Shown in pieces: positions 34,997-44,016 of a stretch of 64,000 nucleotides of DNA. Under the pieces are notes generated by a model. That model searched no databases. It was given only the letters and a program-made list of their open reading frames with translations, and had not been told where the DNA came from. The stretch is from Microbacterium sp. 67-17. Lineage in GTDB: Bacteria; Actinomycetota; Actinomycetes; Actinomycetales; Microbacteriaceae. Position 1 is the first letter of the stretch. Each line of letters opens with the position of its first letter. The stretch spans positions 62,001-126,000 of the forward strand of contig NZ_MKTR01000007.1 in NCBI RefSeq assembly GCF_001898325.1, given 5' to 3'. The translations under genes were made by a program, and so were the position numbers.

Positions 34997-36696
34997 ACGC
35001 GCTCGACGGTCTTGACGAGCAGCAGCGGGAGGCGGTGACAGCGCTGCGCGGGCCGGTGTGCGTGCTTGCCGGCGCCGGTACCGGCAAAACCCGAGTCATC
35101 ACGCGGCGGATCGCGCACGGCGTCGACACCGGCGCGTACTCGCCGGGTCGTGTCATGGCGCTCACCTTCACCAGCAAGGCCGCCGGTGAGCTGCGGGGGA
35201 GGCTCCGGATGCTGGGTGTTGACGGGGTGGCAGCTCGCACTTTCCACAGTGCGGCCTTGGCCCAGCTCAACTATTTCTGGCCCACGCTTGCCGGCGATCG
35301 GCCGCCGGCGATCATCGACAACAAGGTGCGGGTTCTTGCACACGCCGCCGATGGCATCGGACTGGAGCTCGACACGCCGACTCTGCGCGACGTCGCCGCC
35401 GATATCGAGTGGCGCAAGGTCACGATGCGTACGATCGACGAGTACGCGCGCCTCCGTGCGGGCGCCACCGTGGGGAGGCTGCCGGTCTCGACGGCGGCTG
35501 AACTTCACCGAGCCTACGAGGCACTCAAAGACGAGCGTCGACAGATGGATTTCGAGGACGTGCTCCTGGCGTGCGCCGGGATGCTCGAGACTGAGGCCCA
35601 CGTGGTGGCCGCCGTTCGCGAGCAGTACCGCCACTTCACCGTCGATGAGTATCAGGACGTGGCTCCGCTCCAGCAGCACCTGCTCGAACTGTGGGTGGGG
35701 GAGCGGCGCGATCTCTGCGTGGTCGGCGACGCGAGCCAGACCATCTATTCGTTCGCCGGCGCGGATCCGAGGTTCCTTATCGAGTTCCCGCGGCGGTGGG
35801 ACGATGCCCGCGTCGTCGAACTGCACCGCAACTATCGTTCGGATGCCGCGGTGCTGGCCGTGGCCAACGACCTCATGCGAGAACGCCCGGGGGCCGTGCA
35901 CCTGACGGCCGCGGCGGCGAGGACAGCACCCTCGTCCACGCCGACCGTGTCGAGCTATCGCGACGAGGCCGACGAAGCGCGCGGCGTGGCTGTGCGCATC
36001 GCTGAGCAGCTGCGAGCGGGAGTGGATCCGGCATCCATCGCCGTCCTCTACCGCACCGGAGCGCAGTCTGCGGAGATCGCGGCGGCGCTTGCTGACGCCG
36101 GGATCGCGACGACGGTGCTGGGCGGTCGCCGGTTCTTCGACCTTCCAGAGGTGCGCCAAGCGGTGCTGGCGCTGCGCGGCGCGTCGGTCGCACCGTTGGA
36201 GCGAGGCTTCATCGACGCCGTCCGCGACATCCTCCGATCCCTGGGCATGACCGACCAAGCGCCTCCCGCGGGCGGAGCCGTGCGTGAATCGTGGGAAGCG
36301 CGCGCGGCGATCCTGCGGCTTGCCGAAGAGGCACCGGCCGGAACGACCATGCGTTCGTTCACCGACGAGCTCATGTCCCGCGCGCGGACGCAGGACGAAC
36401 CGACCCTTCGTGCTGTCACCCTCGCGACCCTGCACGCGGCCAAGGGTCTGGAGTGGGACCACGTGTACCTCGTCGGTCTTGCCGAAGGGTTGCTGCCGAT
36501 CGCATACGCTACCCACTTCGAGCAGATCGACGAAGAGCGCCGCCTTGCCTACGTCGGCATCACGCGGGCACGGCGATCCCTGTCGCTGTCGTGGTCCGCG
36601 GGATCGCGGGGGCGCTCGCCGTCGCGCTTTCTGCAAGAGATCCGCACGAGCACTCGGGATGCCGCTCCCACTGCCGGTGCTCGGCGCCGGCTGTGA
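34993..36696 (+). CDS. uvrD2: UvrD2-like SF1A DNA helicase, short form
   Basis: This 567-residue UvrD/PcrA-family motor shows the order of mycobacterial UvrD2. Motifs are GAGTGKT at 27-33, ALTFTSKAAGELRGRL, TVDEYQDVAPLQQ, GDASQTIYSFAGADP, LHRNYRSD, TLHAAKGLEWDHVYLVG and YVGITRARRSL. It ends about 35 residues after motif VI, so the HRDC domain and tetracysteine tail of the 700-residue M. tuberculosis UvrD2 are missing. GTG start within the GTGA overlap with nudC. Its 3' end overlaps the convergent ThiF-like gene by 137 bases, which cover motif VI. Confidence 0.9.
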   Translation: MNALDGLDEQQREAVTALRGPVCVLAGAGTGKTRVITRRIAHGVDTGAYSPGRVMALTFTSKAAGELRGRLRMLGVDGVAARTFHSAALAQLNYFWPTLAGDRPPAIIDNKVRVLAHAADGIGLELDTPTLRDVAADIEWRKVTMRTIDEYARLRAGATVGRLPVSTAAELHRAYEALKDERRQMDFEDVLLACAGMLETEAHVVAAVREQYRHFTVDEYQDVAPLQQHLLELWVGERRDLCVVGDASQTIYSFAGADPRFLIEFPRRWDDARVVELHRNYRSDAAVLAVANDLMRERPGAVHLTAAAARTAPSSTPTVSSYRDEADEARGVAVRIAEQLRAGVDPASIAVLYRTGAQSAEIAAALADAGIATTVLGGRRFFDLPEVRQAVLALRGASVAPLERGFIDAVRDILRSLGMTDQAPPAGGAVRESWEARAAILRLAEEAPAGTTMRSFTDELMSRARTQDEPTLRAVTLATLHAAKGLEWDHVYLVGLAEGLLPIAYATHFEQIDEERRLAYVGITRARRSLSLSWSAGSRGRSPSRFLQEIRTSTRDAAPTAGARRRL

Positions 36697-37378
36697 GCGT
36701 CAGTCGCACACTCAGCCCGCCGCGACCTGCGAGCAGCAGCCTGCCGGTGTGAAGGGCTGCCTCGGCGGCAAGCGTTGCCGGGCCCGCCGGATCGCCCCGT
36801 CCGATCAATTGCGCAGTCACCAGCGGCCATGCCGGATCGCGGTCGCGTTCGTGAGCTGAGACGCAGCCCAGACACGCGCTCTGGCCCGGCAGAACGAGCG
36901 GACCGATCTCGGACTCGCCAGCGCCCAGGACGATCCCGATGTGCGGGATGTCCTCGCGCATCCAGGTGGCAGCTCGGCGCGGATGCAGCCCGTGCGCGGC
37001 AACCATCACGACGGCATCCTGGTCCCGCGACGTGTTCGTCGACGCGTCGATCCCGAGGTCCTGCAGTCCGTCGCGGATGTGCGGCCCGTACCGGGCCGCG
37101 GGATCGTCGACCACCTCAACTCCGACGCGCAAGGCGGTCCCGCTGCTGACGATGACGGGGCTCAGCCGGCCAAGCAGCGCGTCCACGTCGGCTGCCGCGA
37201 CCCCGAGGGATCGGGCGAGCGCGCCCACGCCGACCTCCGCGATGCCTTTGCCCAGCTCGCGGATCACCTGCAGCTGCCAGAGCGCCGGCTCATCGAGCCG
37301 CACGCGATCACTCCTGCCGAACTGGAGCATCGTCGGGGTGCGCCACAGGGGCGGGTAGGCGGGGTCGATGCGCAGCAT
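36560..37378 (-). CDS. ThiF/cyclodehydratase-like zinc-ribbon protein (Rv3196-like position)
   Basis: The protein has 272 residues. A winged-helix-like N-terminal domain (LQVIRELGKGIAEVGVGALAR, DVDALLGRLSPVIV) is followed by a Rossmann-like half resembling the E1/ThiF fold of azoline cyclodehydratase partner proteins (AVVMVAAHGLHPRRAATWM, HIGIVLGAGESEIGPLVLPG). Two cysteine pairs (SACLGC and ECSC) are placed like the structural zinc site of E1 enzymes. The nucleotide-binding glycine loop and catalytic Cys of true E1 enzymes are not evident, so it may be a peptide-binding or scaffold version. No RiPP precursor gene was seen nearby. Confidence 0.6.
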   Translation of the reverse strand: MLRIDPAYPPLWRTPTMLQFGRSDRVRLDEPALWQLQVIRELGKGIAEVGVGALARSLGVAAADVDALLGRLSPVIVSSGTALRVGVEVVDDPAARYGPHIRDGLQDLGIDASTNTSRDQDAVVMVAAHGLHPRRAATWMREDIPHIGIVLGAGESEIGPLVLPGQSACLGCVSAHERDRDPAWPLVTAQLIGRGDPAGPATLAAEAALHTGRLLLAGRGGLSVRLTLTAGAEHRQWERHPECSCGSLAESATASAPAIPRTTTATGIAVPA

Positions 37379-37506
37379 GTCCCGATTGTCCGGGGCGAGT
37401 GGGCCGCGGCGGTGGCGCTGTCCACAGAAATCTCCCGGCGCGGCGAGGACTTCTCCTGGGGAGGAGCGGTCCTCGCGCCGGCGCTGAAAGCGCCAGTATT
37501 GCGTGC

Positions 37507-38868
37507 CTAGACGGGTTGCTCGTCCGGACCGTCTTCGGCCGGGCCGCCGTCTTCGCCTGAGAGCAGTCGAGCCAGCGCGTCGTCGAACTCGTCCGGTGCT
37601 GGTTCTTCACCGCGGGCGCGGGCCTCGAGCCGCGCAATCAGGGCGCTCGGGTCGTCGATGTCGGCGGCCGTGGGAACCAGGTCGGGTGAGTCCCACAGTT
37701 CGTCTCGCGCCTCGATGCCGACGGCATCCGTGATCGCGCGCCACATGCTCGCGGCTTCACGGATGCGGCGGGGACGAAGCTCCAGTCCGACCAATGTTCC
37801 GAGCGCCTGTTCAGCCGGCCCGCCGACGGCGCGGCGCCGTCGCACCGTCTCGGCGATGCGGTCGGCTGCCGGCAGGCGGGTCGTGGCCTGCGCCGTCACG
37901 ACGTCAACCCAGCCCTCGATCGTCGCCAGCATCGTCTCCAAGCGGGCAAGGGCTGCTTGCTGTGACTCGGACCGTTCCGGCAGCAGCGCCCCGCTTTCCA
38001 GCGCCTCGCGCAGCTCTTCGGGGTGCTGCGGATCGAACCGGCCTGCCAGCTCCTCGAGCGCTCCGGTATCGACCCGGACTCCGCGCGCGAAGTCCGATAC
38101 CTGCGAGAGTACGTGCAGTCGCAACCATCGTGCGTGCCGGAACAGTCGCGCGTGCGCGAGTTCACGGGTGGCGATGTAGAGCGCGAACTGGTCGTCGGGG
38201 ATCTCGAGATCCTTCGCGAGCTGCGTGTAGTTCTGGGGCACAACGGCGGCCTGGCCGTCGGGCAGCAGTGGGATGCCGACATCGCCACCGCTGACGACCT
38301 CTGTCGAGAGGTTTCCGACGACGGTTCCCAGCTGTGCCGCGAATAGAGAACCACCGATCGTGCGCATCACCCGCCCGGCACCGGCGATCATCTGCTGCAT
38401 CTCGGGAGGTGACTGCTCTTGGAGCGCCGCAGTGAAGGCATCCGCGATGCTTGTCGCGACCGGCTCAGCCAGCTCCTGCCACACGGGCAGGGTGGCTTCT
38501 ACCCAACCGCCGCGGGTCATGGTCACTCCCGGACCCGGGAGGTCCGAGATCGTCGTGGCTTCGCCGAGCCAGAGGGATGCGAGGGTGAAAGCGTCGTCGG
38601 CTGCCGAGCGGTCGGCAGCGGTGATCCCCGCGCCGTCCTTGTTCGCGATGTGCAGCGCCTGCGTCGTGGCGGCATCCCAGGAGATCCCGCCCTCGCCAGC
38701 GGAGGCCATCGCGCCCTGCAGTTGTTGCATGGCTCGCTGGATCATCGCGGGATCGAACCCCATTTTCTGCAGTTCGGCGAGCTGATCGCTGCCCATGCCG
38801 GCCTGGCCGAACAGCTGCCGGAACAGCTCGGGCAGGTCGTCGTCGGGGTTCCGGTCGTCGTCAGCCAC
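37507..38868 (-). CDS. Zinc-dependent metalloprotease, DUF2342/zincin_2 family
   Basis: This 453-residue actinobacterial protein (compare Rv3195) has an N-terminal helical segment (LFRQLFGQAGMGSDQLAEL). The zincin core carries RELAHARLFRHARWLRLHV, which aligns with the family variant of HExxH in which Glu precedes the first His. The following helix carries EELAGRFDPQHPEEL. The C-terminal region (RRRRAVGGPAEQALGTLVGLELRPRRIREA) is strongly conserved in the family, and the last 50 residues are acidic. GTG start with AAAGG upstream. Some databases link the family to F420 biosynthesis by association only; no F420 genes are seen here. Confidence 0.85.
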   Translation of the reverse strand: MADDDRNPDDDLPELFRQLFGQAGMGSDQLAELQKMGFDPAMIQRAMQQLQGAMASAGEGGISWDAATTQALHIANKDGAGITAADRSAADDAFTLASLWLGEATTISDLPGPGVTMTRGGWVEATLPVWQELAEPVATSIADAFTAALQEQSPPEMQQMIAGAGRVMRTIGGSLFAAQLGTVVGNLSTEVVSGGDVGIPLLPDGQAAVVPQNYTQLAKDLEIPDDQFALYIATRELAHARLFRHARWLRLHVLSQVSDFARGVRVDTGALEELAGRFDPQHPEELREALESGALLPERSESQQAALARLETMLATIEGWVDVVTAQATTRLPAADRIAETVRRRRAVGGPAEQALGTLVGLELRPRRIREAASMWRAITDAVGIEARDELWDSPDLVPTAADIDDPSALIARLEARARGEEPAPDEFDDALARLLSGEDGGPAEDGPDEQPV

Positions 38869-38989
38869 GGGTGCCGCCTTTCAGCCGGTTCTTGAGCTTG
38901 GCCTCTACGCTAGTCGCACGAATGATCGCACCCGCGGGCCCCACCTGAATCGCCTTACGCCGGTCGCGAACGACGGCCGAGAGGATGAC

Positions 38990-40108
38990 GTGGCGCTGTT
39001 CGACGAGAACGTATCGGTGACGCCTGCGCGGCGGGCGCCCATCAATCGCCGCACGCGCGTGGGACTGTGGGCGCTCGTGGTCGCGCTGCTGGCCTTGCTG
39101 GCGATGTCATTCCTACCCACCGCATACGTCATCGAGCTTCCCGGCCCGGTCTACAACACGCTCGGCACCGTCACCACGAGCGACGGTGATGAGGTTCCGC
39201 TCATCGAGGTCTCGGGAGCCGAGACCTACCCGACTTCCGGCGCCCTGGACCTCCTGACCGTCCAGATCGCGGGAAGCCGCGAGCGTCCGCCGTCGTGGTT
39301 CGACCTCGCGGTCGCCTGGTTCGACCCGTCTCGCGCCGTCGTCCCGATCGACTCGGTCTTCCCCGAGGGGCAAACCAGCGAACAGCGCAGCGAGCAGTCA
39401 GCCGCTCTCATGGTCGACTCCCAAGAGGAGGCCACGGCTGCAGCCCTGACCGAGCTCGGCTATGACATCGGCACGCAGGTCTCGGTGGTCTCTGTCGGTG
39501 AGGATGCCGCAGCAAACGGCATCCTGGAAGAAGGCGACATCGTGCTGCGCGCCGATGGCGAGCCGGTGACCGATGCATCGGCCTTGCGCGAGCAGGTACA
39601 ACAGGGCGGAGGGGCCCCGTTGAGCTTCGACATCCTGCGGGACGGGGAGCCTCTGACGGTCGAGGTCACGCCGGTTGCCACCACCGTGGACGGGCAGACG
39701 ATGTGGCTCATCGGAATCACGCTCATCACCGACTACGACTTCCCGATCGACGTCACGATCCAGCTGAACAACGTCGGCGGGCCGAGCGCGGGGATGATGT
39801 TCGCGCTGGGGATCATGGACACACTGACCCCGGGGAACCTCAACGGCGGCCAGAACGTTGCGGGTACCGGAACGATCACCGCTGACGGGACCGTGGGGCC
39901 GATCGGCGGCATCCAGCAGAAGATGTGGGGTGCATACCGGGCTGACGCCGACTACTTCCTCGCACCCGCCGCCAACTGCTCGGAGGTCGTGGGCGAGGTT
40001 CCCGGCGACCTGCAGGTGTTCTCGGTTCAGACTCTCGATGACGCGCTGAGCGTTCTCGACACGATCAGTTCCGGTGGAGACCTGGCGCAACTCCCGACCT
40101 GCGAGTGA
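38990..40108 (+). CDS. Membrane-anchored PDZ-Lon serine protease (YlbL/Rv3194c-like)
   Basis: The protein has 372 residues. A basic N-terminus and one transmembrane helix (residues 22-42) anchor an extracytoplasmic PDZ domain (residues ~165-250, VVSVGEDAAANGILEEGDIVLRADG). The C-terminal Lon-type protease domain carries the catalytic Ser266 in GGPSAGMMFALG and Lys311 in IGGIQQKMWG, 45 residues apart as in Lon. GTG at 38990 follows GAGAGG by six bases; the upstream frame overlaps the divergent protease gene and is discarded. It probably acts on membrane or secreted proteins; targets are unknown. Confidence 0.92.
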   Translation: MALFDENVSVTPARRAPINRRTRVGLWALVVALLALLAMSFLPTAYVIELPGPVYNTLGTVTTSDGDEVPLIEVSGAETYPTSGALDLLTVQIAGSRERPPSWFDLAVAWFDPSRAVVPIDSVFPEGQTSEQRSEQSAALMVDSQEEATAAALTELGYDIGTQVSVVSVGEDAAANGILEEGDIVLRADGEPVTDASALREQVQQGGGAPLSFDILRDGEPLTVEVTPVATTVDGQTMWLIGITLITDYDFPIDVTIQLNNVGGPSAGMMFALGIMDTLTPGNLNGGQNVAGTGTITADGTVGPIGGIQQKMWGAYRADADYFLAPAANCSEVVGEVPGDLQVFSVQTLDDALSVLDTISSGGDLAQLPTCE

Positions 40109-40188
40109 GTGCCGGGCCGAACGGGCGAGGTCGCTCAGAGCGAACAGGGTCAGGGCATCTGTACGGCGATCGCTCAGAAGCTGCCGCC

Positions 40189-40194
40189 TAGGAT
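40189..40194 (+). promoter_or_regulatory. Leaderless -10 box of the UPF0182 gene
   Basis: TAGGAT ends six bases before the GTG at 40201. Confidence 0.6.
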
Positions 40195-40200
40195 GAAACG

Positions 40201-43113
40201 GTGACCACGACCTCAGCGCCGAACAGGGCCACGCCTTCGCCGTCCCGCCGCATCCTCGCCATCTCCCTTGCGATCATCGCCGCGCTCGTTGTCGGCTTCT
40301 TCATCTTCGCGAGCCTGTACGCAGATTGGCTCTGGTATGACCAGCTCGGGTTCCAGGAGGTCCTGGTCACGCAGTGGGTAGCCCGTGTGATCATGTTCGT
40401 CATCGGCTTCCTCGGGATGGCAGTTCCGGTCTGGGTCACGATTCAGCTCGCCTATCGGTTGCGACCGGTCTACGTCCGCCTGAGTTCGCAGTTGGATCGC
40501 TACCAAGAGGTGGTCGAGCCACTGCGTCGCCTCGCGATGTGGGGTATCCCCGTCTTCTTCGGCTTCTTCGCGGGATTCGCGGCATCCACGCAGTGGCAGA
40601 CCACCTGGCTGTGGCTCAACGGCGTTGCCACCGATGTCACGGACCCGATCTTCAACCTCGACACCGGCTTCTACATGTTCGCGATGCCGTTCTACAGCGC
40701 GCTGCTCGGCTTCGTCTCCGCGGTCTTGCTGGTGAGCCTGCTCGTGACCGTCGTCGTGTCCTACCTTTACGGCTCGGTCCGGGTGGGCCAGCGTGAGCTG
40801 CGGATCTCGAAGTCCGCTCGTATTCAGATCGCCGTGATCGCGGGGCTTTACGTCTTGGTCCAGGGCGTGAGCCTGTGGCTGGATCGCTATCTGCTGATGG
40901 TGCAGAACGATGACCGCATCACCGGCCCGGCCTATACGAGCGTCAACGCTGTCATCCCGGGTCTGTCGATCCTCGCCATCAGCGCGATCGTCGTGGCGAT
41001 TCTCTTCTTCGTCACGGCCATCATCGGTCGCTGGCGGTACCCGCTGGTTGCCACCGCGGTCCTCGTGGTCGCCACAGTCGTGGTCGGCATCGGTTACCCC
41101 TGGGTGGTCAACACGTTCCAGGTGACCCCGAACAAGATCAACTACGAGGCGCAGTACTACCAGTACAACATTGACGCCACGAAGGCCGCCTATGGTGTCA
41201 GCGATCTCGAGCAGATGGAGTTCTCGGCAGCAACCGATGCCGAGGCCGGGCAGTTGCGTGAGGATGCCGCAACGACAGCGCAGATCCGCATCATGGACCC
41301 GACGATCATCCCCCCGACGGTGCGGCAGCTCGAGCAGTACCGTGCGTACTATCAGTTCCACAATCCGCTCGATGTCGACCGGTACGAGATCGACGGCCAG
41401 TCGCAGGACACCGTCGTCTCGGTGCGCGAACTCGACGTGAACCAGCTGGATGCCGCGGCGCAGACCTGGCAGAACACGAGCCTCATCTACACCCACGGCT
41501 ACGGGCTCGTGGTCGCTAAGGGCAACGACCGCACCACCGAGGGCGAGCCGGTCTTCCTCGAGCGCGGAATCCCCGCCTCGGGGTTCCTCTCCGATCAGGA
41601 GGACTTCGAGCCGCGCGTCTACTTCGGTGAGATGTCGCCCCAGTACTCGATCGTCGGGGCACCTGAGGGAACAGCGCCTATCGAGCTTGACTACCCGACC
41701 GGCTCCTCCGAAGGCTCTGGCGACGTCAAGACGACGTTCGAAGGAGACGGCGGCCCGAGCGTCGGGAGCGTCTTCAACCGTCTGATCTACGCGCTGAAGT
41801 TCCAGTCCGAGCAGATCCTCTTCTCTGACGACATCAACGAGGACTCCCAGATCCTCTACGACAGGGACCCCGCGACGCGCGTGCAGAAGGTTGCGCCGTA
41901 CCTGCAGCTGGACTCCGATCCGTACCCGAGCGTCGTCGACGGTCGAATCGTGTGGATCATCGACGGGTACACCCGCAGCGCGAACTACCCGTACTCGTCG
42001 ACGGTGAGCCTGCAGGAGGCGATCTCGGATTCGAACACGACGCAGCAGCGCTTCGGCCTGGACAACATCAACTACATCCGAAACTCGGTGAAGGCCACCG
42101 TCGACGCCTACGACGGATCCGTGACCCTGTACGCGTGGGATGAGACGGACCCGGTGCTGCAGACGTGGCAGAAGGTCTACCCCTCGACGCTCAAGCCGAT
42201 CTCCGAGATGTCGGCAGACCTCATGAGCCACGTGCGGTACCCGACCGACCTGTTCAAGGTGCAGCGCGCGATCCTCGGTGTGTACCACGTGAGCGATGCG
42301 CAGTCGTTCTACCAGCGCGACAACGCGTGGGAGACGCCGAACGACCCGCAGAACGACTCTGAGCTCCAGCCGCCGTACTACCTGTCGATGCAGATGCCGG
42401 GTCAGACCTCGCCGTCGTATTCGATGTTCACGACATTCATTCCGTCGGCCGAGGCTGGCAACGCCCGAAACGTGCTCATGGGCTACCTCGCGGTGGACTC
42501 GAACGCCGGAGACGACGCGGGAACCCTGCGGGATGACTATGGCAAGCTGCGGATGCTCGTCATCTCCGCGGACACCACGGTGCCAGGCCCCGGCCAGGTG
42601 CAGAATACCTTCAACTCCGACCCGTTGATCTCGTCGCAGATCAACCTGCTGAAGCAGGGACAGTCGGACGTGCTGAACGGCAACCTACTCACCCTGCCGG
42701 TCGGTGGCGGGCTGCTCTATGTGCAACCGGTCTTCGTGCAGTCATCGGGGGCGACAAAGCTGCCGACCCTGCAGAAGGTGCTCGTGTCGTTCGGCAACGA
42801 CATCGCGTTCGAAGACACCCTGTCCGAAGCTCTCGATGCCCTGTTCGGTGGCGACGCCGGTGCCACCGGTGGTGACAGCGACGTGACGCCCACACCGGGC
42901 GCGACGACGCAGCCGACGCCCACGCCGACCCCGTCGGAGACGACGACGCCGACCGAGCCCACCGATGCGTACCAGGTGGCGCTGCAGGAGGCTCAGCAGG
43001 CCATGTTGGACCGGGATGCGGCGCTGAAGGCCGGTGATCTGACGGCTTTCGCCGAGGCTGACGCAAGACTGACGGCGGCGGTGGAGCAGCTGATCGCCCT
43101 GGGCGCGCAGTAG
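40201..43113 (+). CDS. UPF0182 family large membrane protein
   Basis: The 970-residue protein has seven N-terminal transmembrane helices (residues 1-320), beginning with SLAIIAALVVGFFIFASLYAD and the family motif DWLWYDQLGFQEVL. A large soluble domain of about 550 residues, predicted outside the cell, follows with UPF0182 signatures (YTHGYGLVVAKGN, ERGIPASGFL, RVQKVAPYLQLDSDPYP, WIIDGYTRSANYPYS). The C-terminus has a Pro/Thr-rich linker (TPTPGATTQPTPTPTPSETT) and a final helical segment. Leaderless GTG. It follows the PDZ-Lon protease as Rv3193c follows Rv3194c. Function is unknown; some relatives resemble envelope maintenance proteins. Confidence 0.93.
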   Translation: MTTTSAPNRATPSPSRRILAISLAIIAALVVGFFIFASLYADWLWYDQLGFQEVLVTQWVARVIMFVIGFLGMAVPVWVTIQLAYRLRPVYVRLSSQLDRYQEVVEPLRRLAMWGIPVFFGFFAGFAASTQWQTTWLWLNGVATDVTDPIFNLDTGFYMFAMPFYSALLGFVSAVLLVSLLVTVVVSYLYGSVRVGQRELRISKSARIQIAVIAGLYVLVQGVSLWLDRYLLMVQNDDRITGPAYTSVNAVIPGLSILAISAIVVAILFFVTAIIGRWRYPLVATAVLVVATVVVGIGYPWVVNTFQVTPNKINYEAQYYQYNIDATKAAYGVSDLEQMEFSAATDAEAGQLREDAATTAQIRIMDPTIIPPTVRQLEQYRAYYQFHNPLDVDRYEIDGQSQDTVVSVRELDVNQLDAAAQTWQNTSLIYTHGYGLVVAKGNDRTTEGEPVFLERGIPASGFLSDQEDFEPRVYFGEMSPQYSIVGAPEGTAPIELDYPTGSSEGSGDVKTTFEGDGGPSVGSVFNRLIYALKFQSEQILFSDDINEDSQILYDRDPATRVQKVAPYLQLDSDPYPSVVDGRIVWIIDGYTRSANYPYSSTVSLQEAISDSNTTQQRFGLDNINYIRNSVKATVDAYDGSVTLYAWDETDPVLQTWQKVYPSTLKPISEMSADLMSHVRYPTDLFKVQRAILGVYHVSDAQSFYQRDNAWETPNDPQNDSELQPPYYLSMQMPGQTSPSYSMFTTFIPSAEAGNARNVLMGYLAVDSNAGDDAGTLRDDYGKLRMLVISADTTVPGPGQVQNTFNSDPLISSQINLLKQGQSDVLNGNLLTLPVGGGLLYVQPVFVQSSGATKLPTLQKVLVSFGNDIAFEDTLSEALDALFGGDAGATGGDSDVTPTPGATTQPTPTPTPSETTTPTEPTDAYQVALQEAQQAMLDRDAALKAGDLTAFAEADARLTAAVEQLIALGAQ

Positions 43114-43119
43114 GCGGGC

Positions 43120-44016
43120 TCAGGCGGTGAGGATCCACCACCAGATCAGCAGCAGCGTCACCACGAAGCCGGCGAACTGGTTGATCCAGAGGAATCGGCG
43201 CCAGCCGATGGTGGCACGTTCGGCGTCGGCGTCACGGATCGATCTGTAAGGCCAGACCGCGACGAGGTAGGGGATCGCGGCGATCGCGGCGAGCGGGCCC
43301 GGCCAGGCCGTGCCGAGCACGACGAGCCCGGAGAGGGCGTAGCAGACGAGGGCGAACCGGACCGTCCACCGCGCCCCGCGGGCCGTGGCGATCGACGAGA
43401 TGCCAGCCTCCCGGTCGGCAACGACATCCTGAACCGCGCCGAAGGCGTGCGAGGCAACGCCCCACAGACCGAAAGCCAGGATGATGAGCCCGAGCTGCCA
43501 CGTCCAGGTCGCCCCGGCCAGCACCAGACCGTAGACGGCGGGGGAGAAGAAGTGGATGCTGCTGGTGACCGAGTCGGCGAAGGCTCGCTCTTTCAGGCGC
43601 AGCGGCGGGGCGCTGTAGAACACCACGAAGAACAGACTCAGCGCGAGGATGAGCCACGACAGCGGTGAACCGACGATCGCCAGATAGATCACGAACGGGG
43701 CGCATGACAGACCACCGGCCCACAGGGTGATGGGGTGCATCCGCCGATCGAGGACTGCGCCGTGCGCGCCGCCCTTGCGGGGATTGCGGAGGTCCGATTC
43801 GTAGTCGAACACGTCGTTGGTCCCGTACATCGCGAGGTTGTAGGGGATGAGGAAGAACAGGGTGCCGATGACGAACGTCGCGTCGATCTGCCGGGTCGTC
43901 AGGAGGTAGGCAGCAGCAAAGGGATAGGCCGTGTTGATCCAGCTCACCGGCCGCGACGAGACGAAGAGCTCGCGGATCACACGCCCGGGCCCGAGCGTCG
44001 ACTCAGCGCTGCCCAC
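43120..44016 (-). CDS. crtEb: Lycopene elongase/prenyltransferase CrtEb (UbiA family)
   Basis: This 298-residue UbiA-type membrane prenyltransferase adds C5 units to both ends of lycopene, giving C50 flavuxanthin. The first Asp-rich motif is YGTNDVFDYESDLRNPRKGG (NDxxDxxxD) and the second is GAVQDVVADREAGISSIAT. About eight to nine helices are visible. GTG at 44016 overlaps the crtYf end by 14 bases and gives a family-like length (C. glutamicum CrtEb 287). It is the last gene of the operon, and its stop lies seven bases from the convergent UPF0182 stop. Confidence 0.9.
   Translation of the reverse strand: MGSAESTLGPGRVIRELFVSSRPVSWINTAYPFAAAYLLTTRQIDATFVIGTLFFLIPYNLAMYGTNDVFDYESDLRNPRKGGAHGAVLDRRMHPITLWAGGLSCAPFVIYLAIVGSPLSWLILALSLFFVVFYSAPPLRLKERAFADSVTSSIHFFSPAVYGLVLAGATWTWQLGLIILAFGLWGVASHAFGAVQDVVADREAGISSIATARGARWTVRFALVCYALSGLVVLGTAWPGPLAAIAAIPYLVAVWPYRSIRDADAERATIGWRRFLWINQFAGFVVTLLLIWWWILTA

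Noticed and set aside
34765..36636. 623-codon antisense frame opposite nudC/uvrD2
   Set aside because: It is a GC-driven shadow of the helicase gene with no recognisable motif or start signal.
36785..37450. Possible RiPP biosynthetic cluster around the ThiF-like protein
   Set aside because: No YcaO, precursor peptide or transporter gene was found nearby, and the neighbours are DNA-repair and protease genes.
40213..42288. 691-codon open frame antisense to the UPF0182 gene
   Set aside because: It runs opposite a strongly conserved gene, its protein is His/Arg/Asp-rich with no domain, and long antisense frames are expected at this GC content.
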